Below are positions 30,111 through 39,250 of a stretch of DNA of 64,000 nucleotides, one piece after another. Source of the stretch: Leptospira limi (GTDB taxonomy: Bacteria > Spirochaetota > Leptospiria > Leptospirales > Leptospiraceae); the NCBI RefSeq assembly GCF_026151395.1, contig NZ_JAMQPV010000001.1, forward strand, positions 2,048,501 through 2,112,500. Reading direction: 5' to 3'. Both the position numbers and the translations under genes were made by a program. The notes under the pieces were generated by a model. That model saw only the letters and a program-made list of their open reading frames with translations. It searched no databases and was not told the origin of the DNA. The first letter of the stretch is position 1; each line of letters starts with the position of its first letter.

Positions 30111-31150
30111 TCGGTGGCAAAAGAAAGTCTGACATAGTTTTTGGAATCACAGAAGATAAACCCAGGAACAAGGATTAAATCTTTTTTCACAGCATGTTTG
30201 ATGAACTCCTCATCTTCACAAGGAACTTGGAAAAAAGAATAAAAGGCTCCTCCCGATTTTTGGATGGGGTAGTGGTCTTTTAGTGATTCATACACAAAGT
30301 CACGTTTTTCTTTGTAATCTTGAATATAAGTAGTCATGTCTGTTTTTAATGCTTCGATTCCTGCCCACTGTGTGATGGAAGGCGCACAAACTACAGTATA
30401 TTGTTGTAAGGTGGTAAGTGCCTTGATGACTTTGTCTTCGGCAAGGATGGTTGCAAGTCTAAGCCCTGTCATATTATAGGTTTTGGAAAATCCAGTTAGA
30501 GTGATGGTTTTTTCATACTCACTTCCGATGGAAAAAAACTTCCCATCATAATCGAAGAGTTCATAAATTTCATCGCTGATGAGGTAGGCTCCCGTGTTTT
30601 CCGCTAAATTGGCAAGAGCCCGGAGTTGTTCTTTGGATAAAACCTTTCCTGTTGGGTTCGATGGATTGGAAAAGATGATGAGTTTGAATTTTCGGTTTTT
30701 TAGGGCCTCAACATCATTTGGAGTAAAGTTTTCGGAAAGAGGGACAACCTTTCCGCCGTAAAATTTCAGCATGGCAGGATACATTAAAAAATAAGGAGAG
30801 ATCACTAGGCACTCATCGCCTTCGTTCACAAGAGCATTAAACAATAAAAAGAGTGCAGAAGAGATTCCAGAAGTCACAAGGATTCTGTCTTCATGGGCAT
30901 ACTTCATATGATTTTGGGTTCTGTATTTTTCGGCCATGGCCGTTTTTAATTCTGGAATCCCTGCTGTGAGGGTGTAAGAAGTTTTTCCTTCTATGGCAGC
31001 TTTGTTCATCGCTTCAATGATGTTAGGTGGGCAAGGAAAGTGAGGTTGTCCGATACTCAAATTGATCGGGTTTTGGATACTCCTTGCAAGTTCGAAGGCT
31101 TTTCGGATGGGGGAGGAGTCGATCCCATTCATTCTATTGGCAAATTCCAT
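30053..31150 (-). CDS. PLP-dependent aminotransferase, class I/II
   Basis: Fold-type I transaminase. NLSIGQPHFPCPPNI, then FSNPSNPTGKVL (substrate and PLP contacts), SDEIYELFDYDG, and the Schiff-base lysine in TLTGFSKTYNMTGLRL. The terminal arginine region NYVRLSFAT is present. Resembles aspartate/aromatic aminotransferases, but substrate is not decidable. I choose ATG 31150 (MEFANRMNGI), which removes about 43 non-conserved residues from the open frame and separates the gene from the divergent AAA gene. Operon order is aminotransferase, prepilin peptidase, pdxH. Confidence 0.9.
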   Translation of the reverse strand: MEFANRMNGIDSSPIRKAFELARSIQNPINLSIGQPHFPCPPNIIEAMNKAAIEGKTSYTLTAGIPELKTAMAEKYRTQNHMKYAHEDRILVTSGISSALFLLFNALVNEGDECLVISPYFLMYPAMLKFYGGKVVPLSENFTPNDVEALKNRKFKLIIFSNPSNPTGKVLSKEQLRALANLAENTGAYLISDEIYELFDYDGKFFSIGSEYEKTITLTGFSKTYNMTGLRLATILAEDKVIKALTTLQQYTVVCAPSITQWAGIEALKTDMTTYIQDYKEKRDFVYESLKDHYPIQKSGGAFYSFFQVPCEDEEFIKHAVKKDLILVPGFIFCDSKNYVRLSFATEWDTLKRGMKALEELAKES

Positions 31151-31231
31151 GGAATCATCATGGTTTTTTGGGGAGGTACGGGTCAATAGAATTTGGTTTA
31201 CACCCTGGAATTGAGTAGAAATCTGAAGGAT

Positions 31232-34200
31232 ATGGAATTTGTAACCATCGCCGATGTGAAAGTGCCGGTTTTGCCGCACTCCGAAAAATTTCCCGTTTTC
31301 CCTTCTAGCCTAGTTGAAACTGACTCGGTGAAACAAACCTTACAAAAAATCCTTTACCCCATGCTCGAAGGTATGCCAGTCCTCCTCGTTGGCGATGCTG
31401 GTGTTGGAAAAAACGCTTTAATCTATTATATCAATTCGCTTCGGAAACAACCGACACTTCGGTTCAGTTTTAACGAGGACACTCTCCCTGAAGATCTGAT
31501 TGGTTCATATCGTATCCTACTCGATGGGAAAGGTTTTACTTGGTCGAACGGTCCTTTGACGAATGCACTTTCCGAGGGTTTAAGTTTTGTAGCCGATGAG
31601 ATGAACCTCTGTGCACCAAACATCATCAAACGATTTTCTTCTGTTTATGAATCCAATTACCTCGACTTACTCGAGGGCAGTGGGGAACGAGTCAAAGGAA
31701 AAACGGGTTTTTGGTTTATTGGAACCCAAAACCCAAGTGAAGGGTTTGAAGGCCGTAAACCCTTGCCATTTGATATCACTAAACATTTTGCGGTTGTGTA
31801 TGTGGATCCGTATACTCCCGATGAGATGTTTTATATCTTAAAAAAACTCTATCCCATGTTATCGGAAGAGGTTTTAAAACAAATCATTCGCATCAGTATC
31901 GAATCGGAAAAACGAATTAAGTCGGGTGAAGTTGGAAAAGGGGATTTAGAAAAATACCATTTTAATTTACGAACCTTGCAAAAATATTGTAACCGTTTGG
32001 TGTTATTTGGCGCTAAAGACAAAACGGTTTCGGTTCGCGAAGCCTTGTATCTCTTTGAAGAACCATTCCGTAAACAAGAAGACCGAGACAAACAGAGAGA
32101 ACTCATTGAATCGGAGTTTGGTGGTGCCATAAAACTAGTTCCTACCAAAGGGTATGTACAAGGATCTACCATCTTTTGGAATGACAAAGAAATCAAAACT
32201 TGGGACGAAACAAAAACGATCTCCCTTCTTTCCAAATACCCAACTCCAGAACCCATCCTACATTTCTTGGACCAAGTGTTTACCGCCATCCAAGCAAAAG
32301 AAAACATCCTCATCGAATACAGAGAAGACCAGGACCCACAAGAATTTTTACCTTTGTTTACAGAACTCACAGGCATCCAAATTGAATCTGTGATGTTATC
32401 CAAAGGGATGCATACGTCCGATGTGGTGGGTGCCTTAAAACCAACAGAAGAAGGAAATATTGAAAGTGTGACTTGGGTTGACGGACCACTAACGCGCGCT
32501 ATTCGAAATGGTCATATCATCCTCATCTCTGGTCTAGAATCGGCTGGGGCAGAACTTGTTGAAAAAATGAATATGTTAACGGATGATGCAAGGTCTCTCA
32601 CTCTGCCACCAGAGTCTGGAGAATACCTTCCTGTCAAACTGACAGAAGAAACCTCTGTGGTTTTTGGGATGAAGTCCTTTCGCGCTTCTAAGTCTGTGAC
32701 TACAATCTCGCGTGCCTTCCGTAATCGTTTTACACCGATTTTATTTCCTGAACTCGAAGATGTAAAAGTTTTGGAAGAAATTTTGGAATTCTTTTTACCT
32801 GAAGGGGTGTTACCTAGATCCCTTGCCCGGTTTCACCTCAAAGCAAAGGAACTTTCGGAAAAACGTACAATTGGATCGGCAAACCTCATGCCTTACCGAT
32901 TTGGGATCGCAAACCTTCTCAAATGGAAAAACCATATCTATCGTTACAACCAAACGGATGTAAAAGACATCGCAATTCGGGGCGGAAAAATTTATTATAC
33001 AAACCAAATTGCGGATCCTAAGGAACGAAAGGAACTAGAACGCCTGTTAGAAGGTTATCTATCTGGTGTGGAAGTGGTCTCAACACTCTTCGAGGAAATC
33101 GAAGAGAAAAAAAAAACATTTACCGTTGAGTCAGGGCTAAATCGGAAAAATTGGTGGGATCCTGAGCTTCACAAACGGGATCCACTCACAGGTGTTGCAA
33201 AAAAATTAAACTCTGGTGAGGAAACCAAACGGGGAATTGAGATCAATACTCCCGAAACTGGCGGTAAAATCAAAGAAGGTGCTGATGCCTGGTATGGGGA
33301 AGACACACAAGGGAACCAAGGCCAAGGGGAACCACAAGGTGGGGGTGGCGCTTGGGGTTACCGCACTGAAGAACTCTATAAACAATTTCTAAAAAAACGC
33401 CGTCTGCTTTGGGACTATTCCATCATGGTGGGTCTCGAAGAATTTAAGTCGGTGTTTGGAAAAGAACTCGAAGAAGTCGAACTCAACTTAGAACAACTTT
33501 TTGATCCAGAAATTGACATACACCGCATGTACAAAAACGAAGGTTCAAGAGTGGACGCAAGGAAGTACATCTCTTACAAAAGTGGAAGGGGTGATACCAA
33601 AATCTTCGATAAAACCACCATCGAAAAAAATGATGAAAAACTCAAAGGAGTAGAAGTTACCTTCCTTGTTTCCAAATGCCGAAGGATCTTTAACTTTGAG
33701 TATTCGATTGCAATGTTATCTGCACTTCTTGTGAGTTTGCATATCCTAAATGAACATGATATCAAAACCAGTGTGCATACTTTCTGTGATATCAAAAACT
33801 CAAAAGACACAGTGGATATTTTTAATCTCAAATCAGCAGAAGAAGACTACACCCCCGAGAAGGAAGAAGAAGTATTCAGTGCCCTTTGTAAAAATTGGCA
33901 AGGAGATAGTATCCCTGAATTCCAAGTACTATCCAATTGTGAGCGTTATTTTTCACCCGATGCCCAAACCAAAATCATAGTGATTCTATCTGACTTCCGA
34001 GGCCAGCGGGCAAAGACCTATATTGAGGATGAACTTGCTTCTTTTGACACGAGAAAAATGAAAGAAGCTGTACTGAAAAACGAAGAGAAAAATTATGTAT
34101 TTTTAGGGGTAGGACTTGGTTCTCGTTACATTGCAGAACATGTTTTCCACGACTCGCTTCAGATTACGGCTGACAATTTTTATTCGATGCCAAATCTCAT

Positions 34201-34252
34201 TGGGGCAGAAATTGCAAGGCTTGTCCAAATCCACCATTCCTTAAGACAATAA
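31232..34252 (+). CDS. AAA+ / pseudo-AAA / VWA-like fusion protein (midasin- or NorQ-NorD-like architecture)
   Basis: Large cytoplasmic protein of about 1006 residues that I do not match to a named system. Domain 1 (about 35-260) is a MoxR/dynein-related AAA_5 ATPase: Walker A GDAGVGKN (54-61), Walker B FVADE (D122, E123), sensor FIGTQNP. Domain 2 (about 365-505) has the AAA_5 pattern ([30 protein letters not shown]) but lost Walker A and has ISGLE instead of Walker B. A Gly/Gln linker (near 700) follows. Then comes a VWA-like domain (about 805-1000), where the MIDAS D-x-S-x-S is replaced by VSKCRRI and VILSDFRG remains. The start is unsure: ATG 31232 has AAGGA very close, and TTG 31193 or 31211 are possible. 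smpB follows after 5 bp. Confidence 0.82.
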   Translation: MEFVTIADVKVPVLPHSEKFPVFPSSLVETDSVKQTLQKILYPMLEGMPVLLVGDAGVGKNALIYYINSLRKQPTLRFSFNEDTLPEDLIGSYRILLDGKGFTWSNGPLTNALSEGLSFVADEMNLCAPNIIKRFSSVYESNYLDLLEGSGERVKGKTGFWFIGTQNPSEGFEGRKPLPFDITKHFAVVYVDPYTPDEMFYILKKLYPMLSEEVLKQIIRISIESEKRIKSGEVGKGDLEKYHFNLRTLQKYCNRLVLFGAKDKTVSVREALYLFEEPFRKQEDRDKQRELIESEFGGAIKLVPTKGYVQGSTIFWNDKEIKTWDETKTISLLSKYPTPEPILHFLDQVFTAIQAKENILIEYREDQDPQEFLPLFTELTGIQIESVMLSKGMHTSDVVGALKPTEEGNIESVTWVDGPLTRAIRNGHIILISGLESAGAELVEKMNMLTDDARSLTLPPESGEYLPVKLTEETSVVFGMKSFRASKSVTTISRAFRNRFTPILFPELEDVKVLEEILEFFLPEGVLPRSLARFHLKAKELSEKRTIGSANLMPYRFGIANLLKWKNHIYRYNQTDVKDIAIRGGKIYYTNQIADPKERKELERLLEGYLSGVEVVSTLFEEIEEKKKTFTVESGLNRKNWWDPELHKRDPLTGVAKKLNSGEETKRGIEINTPETGGKIKEGADAWYGEDTQGNQGQGEPQGGGGAWGYRTEELYKQFLKKRRLLWDYSIMVGLEEFKSVFGKELEEVELNLEQLFDPEIDIHRMYKNEGSRVDARKYISYKSGRGDTKIFDKTTIEKNDEKLKGVEVTFLVSKCRRIFNFEYSIAMLSALLVSLHILNEHDIKTSVHTFCDIKNSKDTVDIFNLKSAEEDYTPEKEEEVFSALCKNWQGDSIPEFQVLSNCERYFSPDAQTKIIVILSDFRGQRAKTYIEDELASFDTRKMKEAVLKNEEKNYVFLGVGLGSRYIAEHVFHDSLQITADNFYSMPNLIGAEIARLVQIHHSLRQ

Positions 34253-34257
34253 TCCAT

Positions 34258-34746
34258 ATGGGCAAAACAAAAAAAGACGATAAACCACGCGGAACCGATC
34301 CTTTAATCAACAAAAAGGCAAAGTTCAATTTCGAACTGCTAGATTCGTTCGAAGCTGGTGTTGTGCTTACAGGATCTGAGGTAAAATCTCTCAGAGAAAA
34401 AAAGGGAAACCTTACTGATTGTTTTGCCAAAGTGAGAAATGGGGAAGTATTCTTAGAAAACTTTCAAATCCCTCCCTACAAGAACGGAGGTTATGCGAAC
34501 CATCCAGAGATTCGCTCAAGAAAACTCCTTCTCAAAGCAAAAGAAATAGAAAAGATAGACCGTTCCATCAAAGAGAAGGGGCTTGTGCTTGTTGCCACAC
34601 GTTGTTTCTTTAAGAACAACCGTTTGGTGAAGATTGACGTCGCTTTAGCCAAACCTAAAAAATTATACGACAAACGTGACGATATCCAAAAAAAGGAAGC
34701 CAAAATCGATATGGAAAGAGCCATGAAGGAACATTTACGCAAATGA
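34258..34746 (+). CDS. smpB: SsrA-binding protein SmpB
   Basis: Partner of tmRNA in trans-translation. [29 protein letters not shown] at the N-terminus, [14 protein letters not shown] and the C-terminal basic tail [18 protein letters not shown], which enters the mRNA channel, are typical. 162 residues. der begins inside its stop (ATGA). The tmRNA gene itself was not found in this window. Confidence 0.96.
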   Translation: MGKTKKDDKPRGTDPLINKKAKFNFELLDSFEAGVVLTGSEVKSLREKKGNLTDCFAKVRNGEVFLENFQIPPYKNGGYANHPEIRSRKLLLKAKEIEKIDRSIKEKGLVLVATRCFFKNNRLVKIDVALAKPKKLYDKRDDIQKKEAKIDMERAMKEHLRK

Positions 34747-36095
34747 AGGGACTTCCCGTTGTTACCATCGTCGGTAGACAAAATGTGGGGAAATCCACAT
34801 TATTTAATGCCATTCTCCGAGCACAAAGTGCCATTACAGAAAACACAGCAGGTGTGACACGTGACGTATTGCAAAAAACAGTCGAACGTTCTGAGTTTAA
34901 AATCCCGTTCACTTTGTCTGACACACCAGGACTTGACATTGAAAATATTGATGAAATTTCTAAAGAGATTATAGAGATTGCGTTTGAACACTTACGTAAT
35001 TCCGATCTTATCTTACATGTCATTGATCACAAAGACTTACGGAAGTATGATCACAAACTGATTGATCTTTTCAAAAAAGATGAAGTCCTCAAAGAAAAAT
35101 CTGTACTAACGCTTATTAACAAAGTGGATACAGAACAAGACGAGTACGATCTGGAACCATTTTACAAACTGGGGTTAAACGAACTCCTTCCGATTTCAGC
35201 ACTAGGGAGACGCAATTTTGATCTACTCTACCAAAAGATTAATTTTTTCCTACCAGACAAAATCAAAACCCAAGAAGACCCGTATTGCAAAATTGCCATC
35301 ATCGGGAAACCAAACTCTGGTAAGTCGTCTCTTCTCAATACCTTTCTTGGTTACAAACGAGCAGTGGTGAGTGATGTTCCAGGCACCACAAGGGATTCCG
35401 TATCCGATCAGTTTTATTTCCAAAACCATAAATTGGAAATCATCGATACAGCAGGGATCCGAAGGAAATCCAAAACAGGGGAAAGTTTGGAATTTTATTC
35501 GTACAAACGAACCTTACATAGTTTAGGGGAAGCAGATGTAGTTGTCCTTCTTGTCGATGCCATGAAAGGCCTTGGTGAATTTGACAAAAAGATCTTTGGG
35601 GAAATCCAAGAACTCGGAAAACCCATGATCGTTGCGGTGAACAAATGGGACCTAGTCCCTGAAAAAGAATCCAATTCCTGGAAACACTACAAAGACCGAA
35701 TGGAAGGAAAACTTTCGATTCTGAAAGAACGTCCACTCCTGTCTCTGTCGGCAAAAGAAAAACTTCGTACCCACAAACTCTTAGAGGAAGTGGTTTCCCT
35801 CTTTGAAAAGTCCCAAAAAAAGCTCACAACCCGCCAATTAAATGACTGGTTAAGCAAGTGGGGGGGAAAAAATAAGGTACAGAAGGCATCGAACCGACCT
35901 CCGAAGGTGTATTACGCCACCCAGGTCTCGCAGATCCCTTTTAAAATATTGTTCTTCGTGAATGACACAAAACTCTTTCCCTCAAATATTTTGAGTTTTT
36001 ACCGAAAGAGTATTGTAAAGGAATTTGGACTGGACGGCCTTGCTGTTGAGATCGAACTCCGGAACAGAAACGAAGGAAAGGAGGGCAGGGAATGA
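34743..36095 (+). CDS. der: Ribosome-associated GTPase Der (EngA)
   Basis: Double-Era GTPase for 50S maturation. GTPase 1: GRQNVGKST (11-19), DTPGLD, NKVD. GTPase 2: [23 protein letters not shown]. The C-terminal KH-like domain has [17 protein letters not shown]. 450 residues. Coupled to smpB by ATGA and to plsY by ATGA at its own stop. Confidence 0.96.
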   Translation: MKGLPVVTIVGRQNVGKSTLFNAILRAQSAITENTAGVTRDVLQKTVERSEFKIPFTLSDTPGLDIENIDEISKEIIEIAFEHLRNSDLILHVIDHKDLRKYDHKLIDLFKKDEVLKEKSVLTLINKVDTEQDEYDLEPFYKLGLNELLPISALGRRNFDLLYQKINFFLPDKIKTQEDPYCKIAIIGKPNSGKSSLLNTFLGYKRAVVSDVPGTTRDSVSDQFYFQNHKLEIIDTAGIRRKSKTGESLEFYSYKRTLHSLGEADVVVLLVDAMKGLGEFDKKIFGEIQELGKPMIVAVNKWDLVPEKESNSWKHYKDRMEGKLSILKERPLLSLSAKEKLRTHKLLEEVVSLFEKSQKKLTTRQLNDWLSKWGGKNKVQKASNRPPKVYYATQVSQIPFKILFFVNDTKLFPSNILSFYRKSIVKEFGLDGLAVEIELRNRNEGKEGRE

Positions 36096-36712
36096 TTCTT
36101 GCCGCGATCCTATTCAGTTACCTTTTTGGTGGCATCCCGGTGGGGTTTATCCTCGCCAAACAAGTGCGAGGGATTGATATCCGTGAGCACGGCAGCCGTA
36201 ATATCGGAGCCACAAATGTAGGCCGAGTGATTGGTTGGAAATATGGGTTTTTAGCCCTTCTCCTTGATGCTCTGAAAGGTGCCATCCCTGTCATCTCTGC
36301 CTCTTACATTGATTCCCCTTATTCCCTCACAACAACGGAAATCCTACTAGGGTCTGTTGCCATACTCGGACACACCTTCACTCCTTTTCTTCACTTTCGA
36401 GGTGGGAAGGGTGTCGCAACAGCACTTGGGGTGTATATGACCCTTGTTCCCATTGTGACAGTTTGTGCACTTGTGATCTTTTTGATTGTCTATAAAATCT
36501 CTGGATTTGTTTCCTTAGGGTCTATCCTTGCAACTCTTTCCATGCCTCTTTGGTACTTTGGTTCTTCCAAGGTATTACCTAGTGCCGACTACCAACCGAT
36601 CATCTTTTTTGTGTTAGTTGCTACATTTTTTCTCATTACATATTCCCATCGGGAAAATATCAAACGTCTCGTTTCCGGAAAGGAACTCAGAGCTTCCCAA
36701 GATGCAAAATGA
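36092..36712 (+). CDS. plsY: Glycerol-3-phosphate acyltransferase PlsY
   Basis: Inner-membrane enzyme that acylates G3P from acyl-phosphate, the first step of phospholipid synthesis. The three family motifs are seen: GSRNIGATNVGRV, FRGGKGVATALGV (with H upstream), and the C-terminal TYSHRENIKRLVSGKE. Five hydrophobic helices, 206 residues. Starts within the der stop and overlaps the following unknown gene by 11 bp. Confidence 0.95.
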   Translation: MILAAILFSYLFGGIPVGFILAKQVRGIDIREHGSRNIGATNVGRVIGWKYGFLALLLDALKGAIPVISASYIDSPYSLTTTEILLGSVAILGHTFTPFLHFRGGKGVATALGVYMTLVPIVTVCALVIFLIVYKISGFVSLGSILATLSMPLWYFGSSKVLPSADYQPIIFFVLVATFFLITYSHRENIKRLVSGKELRASQDAK

Positions 36713-37331
36713 AAGGGAATCCACACTCTCGCAGAAAGAAAAACTCTTTCTCATCACCAAGTTTATAGAAGACCACCCAGAAGCAGAAATCCAAGACTTC
36801 TACAAATGGTTGTATTATGGTGAATTTGGAATGGAAGAGTCCACACTCATCATGACAGGAAAACTTTCGATCCCGGAACTCCACTTAGTCCTTAGCGAAA
36901 TCAAAAAAGAAGAAGAAAGGAATGTAGAATCGGAATTTGTTTGGGAACCAGTTGGTCTTGCCGCCAGGTATGTAAAAGTATACCTCACAAAATACTACCA
37001 TATGGATTGCCCCGTCAAACGGATTGTCAATTTACTCGAACGTTCGCCTGCCTTTCGTGGGGCTCGGATGAGTTTTAAACTGGATTGGAATTTATTAAAA
37101 GAAACAGTTCTGGAACTTCGCCCGGAACTCACTCGGCGTGATTTTATCAATTTTGAAGAACGTATCAATTTCCACCAATTACCAGCATTGCCACATACAG
37201 ATGGTTATGCGGAGAAAAACCCTTTTTCCTACCGTGTGGTCTCCCAAAAATTATTTTTCGATTATTTTCCTGAGTTTGAAGACAATGCTGTTTTTCATCC
37301 TTTTTCCGGAAACGAATCCATCATCGGATAA
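36702..37331 (+). CDS. Unrecognised soluble protein downstream of plsY
   Basis: I do not recognise this 209-residue protein. No signal peptide or membrane helix. It is rich in charged and aromatic residues and predicted mostly helical (for example LFLITKFIEDHPEAEIQDF and a conserved-looking GLAARYVKVYLTKYYHMD). The start ATG 36702 overlaps plsY by 11 bp; the open frame upstream lies inside plsY. The 3-prime end overlaps the convergent DUF115 gene by 37 bp. Coupling to der-plsY suggests co-expression with growth functions. Codon usage looks like the neighbours, so it is probably native. Confidence 0.72.
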   Translation: MQNERESTLSQKEKLFLITKFIEDHPEAEIQDFYKWLYYGEFGMEESTLIMTGKLSIPELHLVLSEIKKEEERNVESEFVWEPVGLAARYVKVYLTKYYHMDCPVKRIVNLLERSPAFRGARMSFKLDWNLLKETVLELRPELTRRDFINFEERINFHQLPALPHTDGYAEKNPFSYRVVSQKLFFDYFPEFEDNAVFHPFSGNESIIG

Positions 37332-39172
37332 AGACTGCGTTTTAAATACCGAATCTCCTTTCGGATGGACTGGATGAGAATTTGGTTTTTTCGTTTTGGA
37401 TCCAAATCTTTATGGCGTAATAAATAAATTTCTGTTTTGCGGATGAGTCTTCGTAAATAGGATTCACTTTGCATCCAAATCCATATCTCCGAATCTTGGA
37501 AGGACGATTCAGAAGATTCACTTTCAAATGCATTCAGTTTGGATTCAATGAAGGTTAGGTCTGTTTTGATCTTCTGGAAAAGTTTCTCGCCTCTATCGGG
37601 TATGGTTCCTTGTGAGGTGATTCCTTTTTGCATACTTCCTTGTTTCTGGCCTTTTTCTTTGCCCGACCAAATGGAAAACTCGCGCCAAGGGTAATTGTGA
37701 TTGGGAATTAAGGTTAACTTATCTTTGGCGACATTGGGAGAAAGGGAAGGGATCCCTTCCATTTTTGCCCCGTCTTCATTTACATTCCAGAGAGACATTT
37801 CCTTCACACTTGTCGCGGACTCTTCAAACCAGTGCCTGTATAAATCGAGAACATAATCCGTTAATACCTCACCTTCACTACAAGACGGAACGTAACGAGT
37901 TTCGCGTTTCCGGATAATGACTTCATTGATTCGTTCGAGGCTATTTTTACGACTGACTTGTGTTAACCATTTTTCATTATGATGGGTGCCTGTGGAATGG
38001 ATTTCACGTCCTGAATACGCAAGGTCTTGGCCAAGGAAGTAGACAGTACCAAATCCCATAAAACGTAACATATCAAAGGCAGTGGTGGCCACTGACCCAC
38101 CTGATTGGATATCACCCACATCTTGGAATACATGTTCCGCAAGTTCCCCGCCAGCTGTGACTTCCCTGACAAGGGATCCTTCTGCATCCACTTGGTATTT
38201 TGCTGTGACAGAATGGACAACAGATTTGAACATTGGTTCTCGGAGAAGGGTCGGGGAACTCACGAGGTCGGCAAAAAGAGGGACGTCTCCCAGTGACTCA
38301 CCCATAAAATGAAAAAAGGAATTGGTTTGGGCATCGAGTGTGACCACTCCATCAGCTTGGATTCCTGCTTTGATGAGAACTTTGAGTGAGGTATCACAAG
38401 ACAGAACAAATACTTTGTCTCTTACTTCCTGTAACCAAGATAGGTTCTTTCGTAAACTAGGACCAGCTGACACGAGTACAGCGGTGAGTCCTTTAAACTT
38501 TTCACGAAGTTTGGAGATTGGGAATTTGACTGGAGGACTTTTTTCGGCATGAACTAGATTAAACACACTGTTTTTAATCCATAACCTTTCAAACTCAAAC
38601 TTGGTGAGTAGGTCACTCATCTTGGCTGAAAATACAGTTTGGGTTTTGTCTTCCAATTCTTTGTAAATGGGATTACGGTTTGTGTCTGTTGGATTCCTAA
38701 TGATCTTTAGTCCACTCACTCGTTCAATGGGAAGGGATTCTAAGTAATTGAAAAAAAGCGGATAAAAGAGTTCTCCTGAAAACAAATGCCTTCCTGGCAC
38801 TTGTAAAATGGGCTTTAGTATTGGATCCCATAAAATGGGAACCAGCGTTTCGTCTTCTCCCACAAAAATTAAGATCTGCCCTGGGTTTAATTTTTCACTG
38901 ACACTTGTTAGGAGGTGTGGATTTCCAAGTCCAAATAAAATTACTACATCCGTTGGTTTTAAAGAATAGGTCTCCAACAGCCGTATTGCTTGTGTTAGAG
39001 GCGAGAAGGAAGAAGAGAGTGGGTTCCCATCTAATGAGACATAATATTCTCCTTCTTTCTTCGCCGAGGCCAATTCCCACTGGTGATCGGACTGAAAGTT
39101 TTTGAAATAATTTTGTAAGTATGGCTTCCGTTCAAAAATTTCACTGGAAATCGGATCGATCATTTGGGACAT
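37295..39172 (-). CDS. DUF115 / Maf-like motility-associated glycosyltransferase family protein
   Basis: 625-residue soluble protein. The central DUF115 (MptE-like) domain is seen as TAVLVSAGPSLRKNL, then VFVLSCDTSLKVLIKAGI, DGVVTLDAQ and GGSVATTAFDMLRFMGFG with FLGQDLAYSG. These match the Maf proteins that transfer nonulosonic acids to flagellin in Campylobacter, Helicobacter and Aeromonas. Leptospira has sheath-enclosed periplasmic flagella and makes nonulosonic acids, so a role in flagellin glycosylation is plausible but inferred. The C-terminal 150 residues are helical and basic. Single gene, divergent from smc. Confidence 0.8.
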   Translation of the reverse strand: MSQMIDPISSEIFERKPYLQNYFKNFQSDHQWELASAKKEGEYYVSLDGNPLSSSFSPLTQAIRLLETYSLKPTDVVILFGLGNPHLLTSVSEKLNPGQILIFVGEDETLVPILWDPILKPILQVPGRHLFSGELFYPLFFNYLESLPIERVSGLKIIRNPTDTNRNPIYKELEDKTQTVFSAKMSDLLTKFEFERLWIKNSVFNLVHAEKSPPVKFPISKLREKFKGLTAVLVSAGPSLRKNLSWLQEVRDKVFVLSCDTSLKVLIKAGIQADGVVTLDAQTNSFFHFMGESLGDVPLFADLVSSPTLLREPMFKSVVHSVTAKYQVDAEGSLVREVTAGGELAEHVFQDVGDIQSGGSVATTAFDMLRFMGFGTVYFLGQDLAYSGREIHSTGTHHNEKWLTQVSRKNSLERINEVIIRKRETRYVPSCSEGEVLTDYVLDLYRHWFEESATSVKEMSLWNVNEDGAKMEGIPSLSPNVAKDKLTLIPNHNYPWREFSIWSGKEKGQKQGSMQKGITSQGTIPDRGEKLFQKIKTDLTFIESKLNAFESESSESSFQDSEIWIWMQSESYLRRLIRKTEIYLLRHKDLDPKRKNQILIQSIRKEIRYLKRSLYPMMDSFPEKG

Positions 39173-39250
39173 AATACTATCTAAGGTTTTTTCTTATGTC
39201 TCTCAAGACCTGTCAACTGGGAAACAAGGAAATCAAACGGCAAAACAGAT

